54,828 nucleotides of DNA from Synergistaceae bacterium (lineage in GTDB: Bacteria; Synergistota; Synergistia; Synergistales; Aminobacteriaceae): positions 1 through 54,828 of the forward strand of contig JAFSUP010000033.1 in the NCBI GenBank assembly GCA_017445205.1. Reading direction: 5' to 3'. This document shows, piece after piece, positions 1 through 7,770 of this stretch (positions are counted from its first letter, which is position 1; every line of letters begins with the position of its first letter). The position numbers were made by a program, and so were the translations under genes. Below the pieces are notes generated by a model. The model did no database searches and was not told where the DNA came from. It worked only from the letters and a program-made list of their open reading frames with translations.

Positions 1-437
1 ATCCGCAAAATAATTACATTGTCCAAAAAATAAAAAATGATTTTGTTGATAACGGGATCAATATATGCGGCGTTATACCTTACTCAACTGTAGATACAGA
101 CTGGCCTAATGGCAACAGTTGTAAAAAACAAGTTATAGATTTTTTACAACGAACATCAAGAACGTCTCGGACTGTTTCAGATATTAAAGGCGAAATAAAC
201 AGCATTATCAACAGTTTACGTAATGATTTTTACAGCTCGTCAAACGAGCTTGAAAAACAACTTAATACTATTGCGTCGCAAATAGACTCTGCGCCGAATC
301 CTCTTGATATTCCATCTTTAATAAGACTTCACGGCGTGTTAGGCTCACAGTTTGCAAACATTAAATTTGACAAAGAAATTTTTGAAAACTCTGTTACAAA
401 GCTCAACAAATGGGTAAGTGAAAGGTTGGGTGCTTAA
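1..437 (+). CDS. C-terminal fragment of an unrecognised protein, possibly a P-loop GTPase
   Basis: The frame is open from the window edge (codons start at base 3) to TAA at 435-437, giving about 144 residues. It contains a hydrophobic strand followed by a Tyr-Ser turn (ICGVIPYS, near residue 20), reminiscent of the last strand and loop of a GTPase fold, then a charged helical tail with coiled-coil character (residues 55-144). No nucleotide-binding motif lies inside the fragment, so the GTPase reading is inference from fold pattern only. The stop codon directly abuts the ATG of the next gene (TAAATG), so the two are almost certainly one operon. Confidence 0.5.
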   Translation, partial: PQNNYIVQKIKNDFVDNGINICGVIPYSTVDTDWPNGNSCKKQVIDFLQRTSRTSRTVSDIKGEINSIINSLRNDFYSSSNELEKQLNTIASQIDSAPNPLDIPSLIRLHGVLGSQFANIKFDKEIFENSVTKLNKWVSERLGA

Positions 438-2459
438 ATGGATTCGTTTGAAATTCTCGCAAAAATCTCGTCATCAGAAGCAGTTGAAAGCGGAGAATTA
501 TTACAGCGTTGCGCCGAAATAATACAATCTCTTGATACATTGGATTCCATTATTGAAGGAAGCCCCTTCTATGCTCGTGCAAGACTTCGCAAAAACATAA
601 ACGAAGCTGTAAATGATACATTGACGCTATGCAGAAAACCGGAATTAATTTACCGTTCTTGCATTGGTATTTTGTGGGGAGATAGTGCAGGCTATCAACT
701 TGTTCGCAAGACTTTCGGTAATGATTTCATCGAGTCTTTGCCATGTATGATTTTTAATTCTGACACAATTAGATACTCAATTTCCAACAAATTTGGGCAA
801 GAAATTACACTTTCTCAAGAAGAATACAAAGCGCTGATTGATTTATCCAAAAACGGAATTAATGTTGCAGATGTCGCTTCGTCAGTGTCATATTTCAAGC
901 CGCTGAAAAGAAAATCAAGCGTTTATATACTCATGCCTGATGAAAAATTATCGCGCCTGTGTGATGTTGTATTTGTAATTGGAAATTCTGAAATAAAATG
1001 GATAAAATCTAGTTACCAAAATATCCAGGTTCATACTGTAAATAACGCGGCTGAACTCGAAAAACTTTTGGATCAATATGACGGTCATACAAATAATATT
1101 ACGCTCACTGACAGGCTTAAAGCCGAAATGTTCACGTATGAAGCAGAATTAAAACGAATTATTACAAATTACCAAAAAACTTCGGCTGCTCTAAAACGCG
1201 AAGCTTTCATGCAAAATAATGACGCGACTAAAGATTTAATCAATAGCACAATCAGAGAGCTCGATAATATGATTCGCAATGTTGAAAGCTGGAAAAATTG
1301 GCAAGTTAAATTTCAAGCTCGTGAACGCAAGACTTTATTTGAAATATCCAACGCCATTGAAGACGCTATGTCAAAAGCTGTATCAGCGTCAAAAAATTTT
1401 TCGCGTATTCATACAGGCACTGTATCACCAAAATCTTTGTATTTGAAAATCGCGCTTAAATTAATTGAGCTTGGTGATGTCAACGCCGCGTCAGCTTACC
1501 AAAAGAAAGCAGAAGCAATTTACAACGATACAGCTTTCTTAATTGGTTTATATTGTAGCGAAGCATTGGGATATTCGATAAGCTATGCTGATGTCGAAAA
1601 ACTCCGTTATATGCCAGATAGCGACGATGTATTAAAAACTAAACTGCATTTTAGAAAAAAATTAAATTTGAGTGAAGACAACTGCGCGAACATAGCAGGA
1701 ATCTTGAATGAGCTTGAAACGCCTGAAGAATTGTATTTTTACGCGATACATTTGAATAATTTGTATAGTCGTAGAGTCAACGGAGTGAGCTTTTCGGACG
1801 TTACAAACGCTTTCAGACGTGCTGTATTAGCAGGCAGCATTGAAGCCGCAGATATGTTTGCTCAATATTGCGCTGGCAACGATTTATTTGACGGAACAAA
1901 AGAAATTGCAGATATGGCTTTTCCAACAGCCGCTTGGGCTTGTTTTTTAGTTTGTACAAAACACGGCAAAACTAATTTAGCTTCGCGCTATCTTAAGTTT
2001 GCTGCTGCGCTCGGAAACGTTGACGCTACAAAATTTCTTGCTGATACATGTTGGAACGAACGCAGAAAATCACAAACTGGAATTGGATTTGATCCTAAGT
2101 CAGGAAAATTCACCGGCATTGATACAAAAGCCAACTCGTGCGCAATCTCGATTTATGAACACATTTACTCAAACCGCGTGCCTGTATCTAATGCAAATGA
2201 AAAGTTAGCTCACTTTTATTTTTGCGCTGGTAATTTCTCAAAAGCTCGTGAATTAATTGGTTATTCGCCGAAAACGGCAGACGGGTTATTTGACTTAGCT
2301 GTAATGTTGAAATACGCTCATGGAGGCGGACGAGACAACGACAGAGCGACAAAACTAATAATACAATCTCACGAACTTGGTCACCCGTTTGCAAAAGCTT
2401 TGAATGAATATTGGTTCATGGAAGAAGCTCAAAAACTTAAAAATCGTTACGGAATGTAA
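438..2459 (+). CDS. Coiled-coil protein with SEL1/TPR-like C-terminal repeats, function unknown
   Basis: 673 residues, with no signal peptide or membrane segment, so probably cytosolic. I do not recognise the N-terminal 220 residues. Residues about 221-300 are strongly helical and charged and look like a coiled coil. From about residue 325 to the end the sequence is a run of helix pairs with small residues at regular spacing (AAAYQKKAEAIY, ASRYLKFAAALGN, ATKLIIQSHELGHP), typical of SEL1/TPR solenoids used for protein-protein contact. The ATG follows the preceding stop with no gap, and the next gene encodes a glycine-zipper membrane protein. A scaffold acting with those neighbours is plausible but inferred. 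Confidence 0.65.
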   Translation: MDSFEILAKISSSEAVESGELLQRCAEIIQSLDTLDSIIEGSPFYARARLRKNINEAVNDTLTLCRKPELIYRSCIGILWGDSAGYQLVRKTFGNDFIESLPCMIFNSDTIRYSISNKFGQEITLSQEEYKALIDLSKNGINVADVASSVSYFKPLKRKSSVYILMPDEKLSRLCDVVFVIGNSEIKWIKSSYQNIQVHTVNNAAELEKLLDQYDGHTNNITLTDRLKAEMFTYEAELKRIITNYQKTSAALKREAFMQNNDATKDLINSTIRELDNMIRNVESWKNWQVKFQARERKTLFEISNAIEDAMSKAVSASKNFSRIHTGTVSPKSLYLKIALKLIELGDVNAASAYQKKAEAIYNDTAFLIGLYCSEALGYSISYADVEKLRYMPDSDDVLKTKLHFRKKLNLSEDNCANIAGILNELETPEELYFYAIHLNNLYSRRVNGVSFSDVTNAFRRAVLAGSIEAADMFAQYCAGNDLFDGTKEIADMAFPTAAWACFLVCTKHGKTNLASRYLKFAAALGNVDATKFLADTCWNERRKSQTGIGFDPKSGKFTGIDTKANSCAISIYEHIYSNRVPVSNANEKLAHFYFCAGNFSKARELIGYSPKTADGLFDLAVMLKYAHGGGRDNDRATKLIIQSHELGHPFAKALNEYWFMEEAQKLKNRYGM

Positions 2460-2545
2460 GGTGGTGATGTGGATTATAAAAATAGCGCGCTCGTTACTTT
2501 TTGGACAAATTTTTAAAATTACAATTTAATAAGGAGGAGTATATT

Positions 2546-3157
2546 ATGCCGTTACCATTTTTAATTCCAATTTTTGGAGCTATCGCAAGCGCCGCCGGAG
2601 CCGCTGGAACAGCAATCGCTACTGGAGCCGCTGCCGCAGGTGCTGCTGCTACAGCCGCAGGAGCCGCCGCTGTAGGGGCCGGAGCTGCTGGACTTGCCGC
2701 AGTTGGTACAGCTGCCGCAGGTGTCGCTTCAGCTGTCGGAGCAGGTGCCCTTGGTGCCGCCGCTTTGGGCACGCTTGGCGCAGTCGGTACAGGTGCTTTG
2801 GTGTTGGGTGCTGGCGGTGTGGCGTTAAGTTCTTATGTTATCTCGAAGAACGAGGAAGAACGAAAGAGAGCTCAATCCCGCGCCCGCAGAGAAGCTAGCC
2901 GAGAGAAAGAAAGAGAGATTCAGAGAAAAGCCGCTGAATACGCCAAAAAGTTAGAAGACCTCAAGGCCGCACATGAAGTTCTCAACGAAAGTACAAGAGA
3001 TGAATTGCGTTTAGAAGGGTCTCGTTTGTATGGAGATACTCAAGGTCTGATTTTGGGACTTCGCGATAAAGGACAAGAGCCGGAACAAATAACGCTTGAC
3101 CTTAATAAAGAGCTTAAAAAAATGCGTGAGCAATGCGGCATTAAGGAAGTCGCCTAA
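2546..3157 (+). CDS. Ala/Gly-rich glycine-zipper membrane protein with charged helical tail
   Basis: 203 residues. The start is ATG 2546, chosen because AAGGAGGAG lies 6 nt upstream; an earlier in-frame ATG at 2501 has no ribosome-binding site. Residues 1-100 are almost entirely Ala, Gly, Val, Thr and Leu with small-xxx-small spacing, a long glycine zipper able to form several packed membrane helices. Residues 101-150 are highly charged (Glu/Arg/Lys) and helical; the last 50 are acidic/basic and soluble. Glycine-zipper proteins of this form insert into or tether to membranes, but no specific family is recognised. It closes the three-gene block and is followed by a strong terminator. Confidence 0.7.
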   Translation: MPLPFLIPIFGAIASAAGAAGTAIATGAAAAGAAATAAGAAAVGAGAAGLAAVGTAAAGVASAVGAGALGAAALGTLGAVGTGALVLGAGGVALSSYVISKNEEERKRAQSRARREASREKEREIQRKAAEYAKKLEDLKAAHEVLNESTRDELRLEGSRLYGDTQGLILGLRDKGQEPEQITLDLNKELKKMREQCGIKEVA

Positions 3158-3197
3158 TTATGAGTTTATGCCGCTAATGTTAGCAAAATAAAAATTT

Positions 3198-3240
3198 CGG
3201 GAGTGAGATTTATAAAAAATTTCGCTCCCGTGTTTTTCAT
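3198..3240 (+). terminator. Rho-independent terminator
   Basis: CGGGAGTGAGATTT pairs with AAATTTCGCTCCCG (14 bp with two G-U pairs) around a short AT loop, followed by TGTTTTTCATTTT. It ends the 1-3157 operon. Confidence 0.85.
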
Positions 3241-3272
3241 TTTAATTTTTCACATTTTCACAAAGATTGTAT

Positions 3273-3300
3273 TTGACATAATTTTAGCCTTTATTAATAT
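3273..3300 (+). promoter_or_regulatory. Sigma70-type promoter for the HTH protein gene
   Basis: TTGACA at 3273-3278, 16-nt spacer, TAATAT at 3295-3300. It lies just after a terminator and about 140 nt upstream of the start codon at 3443, leaving a long leader. A second possible -10 (TACAAT, 3400-3405) lies closer to the gene. Confidence 0.65.
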
Positions 3301-3442
3301 GTAGAAAAGCAATTCCGAGTTCTATACAGTATTGTAAGAAATGCGCTCCTTAGCTAACTATCTTTTTGTAAATTCTAGCATTCTTTGTTTATTAATGTTA
3401 CAATACTAATCAAAATTTATCCTAAGAAAGGAACTGTAAATT

Positions 3443-4096
3443 ATGCCCAATACAAATGAAGTAGCAACACCCCTTAAAAAAATTAAAGACTTTAACGAAG
3501 AAGAAAAGGCTGCTATCCTTGCTCGCGCAAAAAAAATCGAAGCTCCAAGAGTTGCCAAAGAGTTTAATACAACGTGGCAAGTTGTTGTAGCCGTCATGAA
3601 GCAAGCTCAAAAGGCTACCAAGAAAAACAAAACGAAGACAGCTTCCCCAAAATCAAAAGCTGTAGCAAAGAAAACGACTAAGAAGTCCGCCAAGAAAACA
3701 GCCGATAAAGGCAAACGCAGTTCGCGTTTCTCTGAGGAAGAGAAACTTGCAATCCTCAAAAGAGCAAGTGAGATTGGTGTACCTGCTGCAGCAAGTGAAG
3801 CAGGAATCAGCAAGTGGACGATCTTTCAATGGAAGAAAGTTATGAAGAAAGCCGGAATCGAAATTCCAAAATCTTTACGCAAGAAAGCCGCTCCCGCTGG
3901 AAAAGTCCGTGCGTCAAAACAGGAAGCAAAATCTGATGCTAACGCTCCTAAACTCAAAGCCGCGGCGAAAGGTACAGGCCGAAAAACTGATATTGAATCA
4001 TCGTTGGAATTTGAAAACGCTATCTTGAGAGACAAAGTAGCAACGCTCACCGCACAGGTCGAAAGACTTCGCGCAGCCGTCGCTAAACTCGCGTAA
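3443..4096 (+). CDS. Basic DNA-binding protein with two transposase-OrfA-like HTH units and a C-terminal coiled coil
   Basis: 217 residues, rich in Lys and Ala. Residues 17-54 and 96-136 are two versions of one unit: FNEEEKAAILARA and FSEEEKLAILKRA open each copy, followed by a helix-turn-helix resembling the N-terminal domain of IS3-family OrfA proteins. The units are joined by a histone-H1-like Lys/Ala/Thr linker (55-94); a second basic segment (137-182) leads to a Leu/Val heptad coiled coil (185-217) that should dimerise the protein. AAAGGA sits upstream of ATG 3443. It stands alone between its own promoter and terminator, with no transposase partner or inverted repeats, so it looks like a resident nucleoid-associated or regulatory protein rather than part of an insertion sequence. 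The function is inferred. Confidence 0.65.
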   Translation: MPNTNEVATPLKKIKDFNEEEKAAILARAKKIEAPRVAKEFNTTWQVVVAVMKQAQKATKKNKTKTASPKSKAVAKKTTKKSAKKTADKGKRSSRFSEEEKLAILKRASEIGVPAAASEAGISKWTIFQWKKVMKKAGIEIPKSLRKKAAPAGKVRASKQEAKSDANAPKLKAAAKGTGRKTDIESSLEFENAILRDKVATLTAQVERLRAAVAKLA

Positions 4097-4117
4097 CTCA
4101 CACCCCTTAAAAAATAT

Positions 4118-4166
4118 AAGCCGGGAATCTTAGCGTAAAGCCAAAATCCCCGGCTTGTTTTTAGTT
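4118..4166. terminator. Bidirectional terminator between convergent genes
   Basis: AAGCCGGG (4118-4125) pairs with CCCGGCTT (4149-4156). Downstream is GTTTTTAGTTTTTT; the other side reads as an A/T run on the opposite strand. It lies between the HTH gene (+) and the Synergist-CTERM gene (-), so it can serve both. Confidence 0.8.
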
Positions 4167-4176
4167 TTTTATGGTG

Positions 4177-5649
4177 CTAATGTTTTTTGAAAAATGCAAA
4201 TCCTAAAATCGTAAGTGCCACCGCGCTAAGTCCTAACTCGCAACCGCTGCTGGAGCTTCCGAGGGGATTGCCTTCGTCGGCCAATGTAATTACGGGCGTG
4301 TACTCGGTGTTTGCTTCCATAGGAGCGACTGCTATAACTTCACCGCTCGCAGGAACTTTTTCAACTATGTTTCCGTCCGTGTCCATGAAGAACGTGCCGT
4401 TTGAAACTGTTTCAGCGACTTTGACATTCGCAGAATTTGAAGCAAGGCTAAAGCCTCCTGATGCTGTTTCTGTGAGCATGTAGAGCGCAATTTTCTTCCC
4501 AGGTGTCAACGATATAGAACCAAGAGGATATGTTCCTGCTGTGGCTGCGCGTTGCGTCGGGAAAATCTTTGCATCGTTCCATGTCTTACCGCTAAGTGCT
4601 GAATTTAATTGTGTGTTTGTTATGTTTTTAGTATTACCTGAGGTTACGCCTGTCGTTTGGAACGGGAAGTTTGTAGCAAGAGTGCCTAATTTCGTAGCGA
4701 TGGCATTCAAAACGTCCGCACTTGAGAAAATCGCAGTGTCGCTTATAGGGTCGAAATCGTCCGAAGTAACGGTCTGTGTGGTCTCATTTGTGTTCGTGTT
4801 ATCGTTGTTGGTAGTGCCATTATTTGAGCTAGAACGCGGATATGTATAAGTCGTTCCGCTCGTTAAAGCTGTCGGTAATGTCGCTGTTGAAATTGTCAGA
4901 CTGCCGTCACTTAATGCGATGTTGCCAAGCGTTACTTGCACGTCTTTTAATTCGTTCAAATTCACAAGCGCCTTGTTTCGATTGGTGATATTTTTTTCAA
5001 CATAACCGCTAATCGCGGTATAGTCGCTCGTAACGGTAGGATTATCGAGCCATATTTCTTTGCCGTTGTTTTCAATTTTTAATTTGCTGTTGACTTCAAT
5101 TGGATAGTCATCAGCAGCCGCGCCCAACAACCACGCCGCAGCGTATGACTTTAAGCTACCAGCATTCACGCTTGTATCTTCTTTCACTAAACCATTGACT
5201 TTGATTCCGCCTGATGTAATATCAGCAACTACATCATGAACGATAAATCGCCTTCCGTTATGCCAGAATTTAAATTCATTATTTTTTATAGCTGCGTTAA
5301 TGTCGCTCTCCAAAATATTGGCAGATAGCAGAATGGAGCTTAAGCCTTTAAATCTAACATTGTCGCCATTTTTCCATTCTGATACCGGATTAAGTTGAAG
5401 GCCGTTCACTTTGACAGTAAAGGAAGAGTTAAAGGAAATGTTCTTGACGACTGCGCCTTTGCCTTCTGCATAAGCTTCATTGATGAGCCCGGTTGAATCA
5501 GGTTGCCCTGAAATTATCAAAGTAACTTTTTCAGGCTTTACTTGAGGCACGTATCGATAAAACAAGTCGCTGACGTCGTCGGCATAAGCAGATTCCGTCA
5601 TAGAAAAACAGAGCGCGGAAATCATGAGAAACAATAAAAATTTTTTCAT
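4177..5649 (-). CDS. Exported surface protein with Synergist-CTERM sorting signal
   Basis: 490 residues from ATG 5649, with AGGAGG 13 nt upstream. An in-frame ATG at 5688 would put extra residues before an otherwise classic signal peptide (MKKFLLFLMISALCFS, cleavage near ESAYA). The body is Thr/Ser/Asn/Gly-rich with beta-sandwich-like strands and an Asn/Thr-rich linker near residues 290-310, typical of cell-surface proteins. The C-terminus has the tripartite layout SSSSGCELGL, a hydrophobic segment, then FFKKH, which matches the Synergist-CTERM sorting domain of Synergistota (recognised from memory of the family). The Cys in that motif is the likely processing or attachment point. Its promoter carries a G9 tract, so phase-variable expression is likely. 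The ligand or role of the body is not recognisable. Confidence 0.8.
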   Translation of the reverse strand: MKKFLLFLMISALCFSMTESAYADDVSDLFYRYVPQVKPEKVTLIISGQPDSTGLINEAYAEGKGAVVKNISFNSSFTVKVNGLQLNPVSEWKNGDNVRFKGLSSILLSANILESDINAAIKNNEFKFWHNGRRFIVHDVVADITSGGIKVNGLVKEDTSVNAGSLKSYAAAWLLGAAADDYPIEVNSKLKIENNGKEIWLDNPTVTSDYTAISGYVEKNITNRNKALVNLNELKDVQVTLGNIALSDGSLTISTATLPTALTSGTTYTYPRSSSNNGTTNNDNTNTNETTQTVTSDDFDPISDTAIFSSADVLNAIATKLGTLATNFPFQTTGVTSGNTKNITNTQLNSALSGKTWNDAKIFPTQRAATAGTYPLGSISLTPGKKIALYMLTETASGGFSLASNSANVKVAETVSNGTFFMDTDGNIVEKVPASGEVIAVAPMEANTEYTPVITLADEGNPLGSSSSGCELGLSAVALTILGFAFFKKH

Positions 5650-5721
5650 GATAAAATAAAAACCTCCTAATATAAATTTTGAGCTCATAAAAAATTGCCT
5701 AGCTGTAATTAAGTAAAATAG

Positions 5722-5752
5722 ATAATACTTTTTCCCCCCCCCGAAATGTCAA
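5722..5752 (-). promoter_or_regulatory. Promoter with a G9 homopolymer in its spacer
   Basis: On the minus strand: -35 TTGACA (5752-5747), a 19-nt spacer containing nine G (C9 at 5734-5742 on the plus strand), and -10 TATTAT (5727-5722), about 70 nt upstream of the surface-protein start. The spacer is 2 nt longer than the 17-nt optimum; loss of two G would restore it. This is the arrangement of known phase-variable promoters such as Neisseria opc. Confidence 0.75.
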
Positions 5753-5903
5753 TAAAAATTTTTCACAGAGAAAAAATAAAAATCGCCAAAATTATTATTT
5801 TGTGAGATAATTTCAAATTAATAAAATCCATATTCAATAATTCTTGCAGGTGGTCAACTTTTCGCCCGTCTGCTAAAAACCGGAAAGGAGCTTTGCTAAT
5901 TAG

Positions 5904-7649
5904 ATGATTCAAAGACTGCACAGAAGCGATCTCGGAAATTCGCTCCGAACGCTTATGGAAAACGATCCCGCCTTCCGCCCCGTAGCCTACTTCTCTATGG
6001 AAGTCGGGCTGAAAGAGTCAATCCCCACATATTCCGGAGGACTTGGCGTCTTAGCGGGCGATATTCTCAAGAGTGCCGCTGATCTTGGTGTTCCTATGGC
6101 TGGTGTTACTCTGCTTTACCGCAAGGGCTATTTCGTTCAGGAATTTAATGAAAGCGATTGGCAACTTGAAAAACCCGTCGTTTGGGACCCGTCAAAAGAA
6201 TTAACCCTCTTGCCCAACCGCGTAACCGTAACGCTTGAAGGTCGTGAAATTCAAGTTGGAGTTTGGGTGTATGAGTGCGTAGGCGCTACAGGTTATCCTC
6301 TTCCTATTTATTTCCTTGACACAGATTTTGAACCTAATCACCCCGATGATAGAACTTTATGTTGGTATCTCTACGGCGGCGACAACCGTTATAGACTGCG
6401 TCAAGAATTTATTTTGGGAGTTGGCGGCCTTAGAATCCTTCGCGACCTTGGCTACATGAACATTGATACTTTCCATCTTAATGAAGGCCACGCGGGTTTC
6501 TTGACGCTTGAGCTAATGCGCGAACAGGGCTATTACGACCCTGACAAAATCCGTGAGCAAGTCGTCTTTACAACACACACGCCCGTTCCTGCCGGACATG
6601 ATTATTTCCAGTTTAATATGATTGATGAAGTTTTCCCGCCTGATGCTAAATCAACTATTCACAGAATGCTTCCGAATAGAGAAGGCGTCTCAATGACAGA
6701 ACTCGGACTTCTTTATAGTCGTTATGTCAACGGCGTCGCTAAGAAACACGCGGAAGTCAGCAACGACATGTTCAAAATGGAAACTGTCGACTGGATTACA
6801 AACGGCATTCACCCGACGACTTGGATCAGCTCCGGAATGAGAAAGCTTTATAACAAGCATATCCCCGGCTGGGAACTTGACCCGGGCCGACTCGTTCAGG
6901 CTCTCACGATTCCTAAGGAAGAAATTTGGGCGGCCCATCAGGCATCGAAGTTAAGACTTTTCGCTCGAATCCTTGAAACGAATGGCGTTCAGCTTGACCC
7001 AGATGTTTTAACGATCGGTTTTGCGCGACGTGCAGCGACTTACAAGCGCGCCGACTTATTATTAACTGACGTTAAGAGGCTCAAAGATATAGCTGGCGGA
7101 AAGAAAGTTCAGTTTGTCTTTGCAGGAAAATCGCACCCGCATGACAACGGCGGCAAGACGCTTCTACAAAAAATCCGACGCGCCGCAAAAGAACTTGAAA
7201 ACGATATTCCAATAGTCTTCATTGACAACTATAATATGGAAATCGCTTCGCTTTTAACGCAGGGCGTTGACGTGTGGCTTAATACCCCAGTCAGACCAAG
7301 AGAAGCTAGCGGAACTTCCGGAATGAAATGCGCGATGAACGGCATCATGAATTTCAGTGTTCTTGACGGCTGGTGGATCGAAGGTTGGATCGAAGACGTT
7401 ACGGGCTGGTCAATCGGCCCCGAACCAACAGAGAAAAACGCAAACACCGATTACGATGAGAACCTTGACGCAAACGACCTCTACAATAAACTTGAAAAGA
7501 AAGTCATTCCCACTTACTACAAGAATCACGATAAATGGGTTGACATGATGAAACATACCATCGCTCTCGACGCGAGCTTCTTCAACACTCACAGAGTAGT
7601 TCGAGAATACGCGGCGAAAGCATACTCGATTGACTTCAGAGGCATGTAA
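5904..7649 (+). CDS. glgP: Alpha-glucan (glycogen) phosphorylase, GT35
   Basis: 581 residues. It cleaves glycogen with phosphate to release glucose-1-phosphate, using pyridoxal phosphate. The N-terminal YFSMEVGLKESIPTYSGGLG block is characteristic of the shorter bacterial/archaeal alpha-glucan phosphorylases. The PLP lysine is K475 in EASGTSGMK, followed by the conserved AMNG and a DGWWIE element corresponding to the classical DGANVE. Length fits this short subfamily, which lacks the extra N-terminal regulatory region of the muscle-type enzymes. GGAAAGGAG lies upstream of the ATG. It leads the glgP-glgA-glgC group, so breakdown and synthesis genes are transcribed together or in series, separated by heptad repeat elements. 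Confidence 0.93.
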   Translation: MIQRLHRSDLGNSLRTLMENDPAFRPVAYFSMEVGLKESIPTYSGGLGVLAGDILKSAADLGVPMAGVTLLYRKGYFVQEFNESDWQLEKPVVWDPSKELTLLPNRVTVTLEGREIQVGVWVYECVGATGYPLPIYFLDTDFEPNHPDDRTLCWYLYGGDNRYRLRQEFILGVGGLRILRDLGYMNIDTFHLNEGHAGFLTLELMREQGYYDPDKIREQVVFTTHTPVPAGHDYFQFNMIDEVFPPDAKSTIHRMLPNREGVSMTELGLLYSRYVNGVAKKHAEVSNDMFKMETVDWITNGIHPTTWISSGMRKLYNKHIPGWELDPGRLVQALTIPKEEIWAAHQASKLRLFARILETNGVQLDPDVLTIGFARRAATYKRADLLLTDVKRLKDIAGGKKVQFVFAGKSHPHDNGGKTLLQKIRRAAKELENDIPIVFIDNYNMEIASLLTQGVDVWLNTPVRPREASGTSGMKCAMNGIMNFSVLDGWWIEGWIEDVTGWSIGPEPTEKNANTDYDENLDANDLYNKLEKKVIPTYYKNHDKWVDMMKHTIALDASFFNTHRVVREYAAKAYSIDFRGM

Positions 7650-7653
7650 TTTC

Positions 7654-7740
7654 AGTTAGGAGTTAGGGATTAGGAGTTAGGATTTAAAAGGCAAGAAATA
7701 ATCTTTTTCATTCCTCATTCCTTATTCCTCATTCCTCACT
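7654..7740. repeat. Heptad inverted-repeat element, copy A
   Basis: The left arm (7654-7685) is four consecutive 7-bp units of the form AGTTAGG or GATTAGG in perfect phase. The right arm (7709-7736) is four units of CATTCCT or TATTCCT, nearly the complement of the left arm. The centre is A/T-rich. It begins just after the glgP stop and separates glgP from glgA. Confidence 0.85.
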
Positions 7741-7770
7741 TTATAATGAAAGGAATGTAGTTTATTTATA

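Noticed and set aside
2494-2772. Ala/Pro-rich minus-strand frame opposite the glycine-zipper gene
   Set aside because: It is the complement of GCC/GCT/GGA repeats and lacks a start signal; not a real gene.
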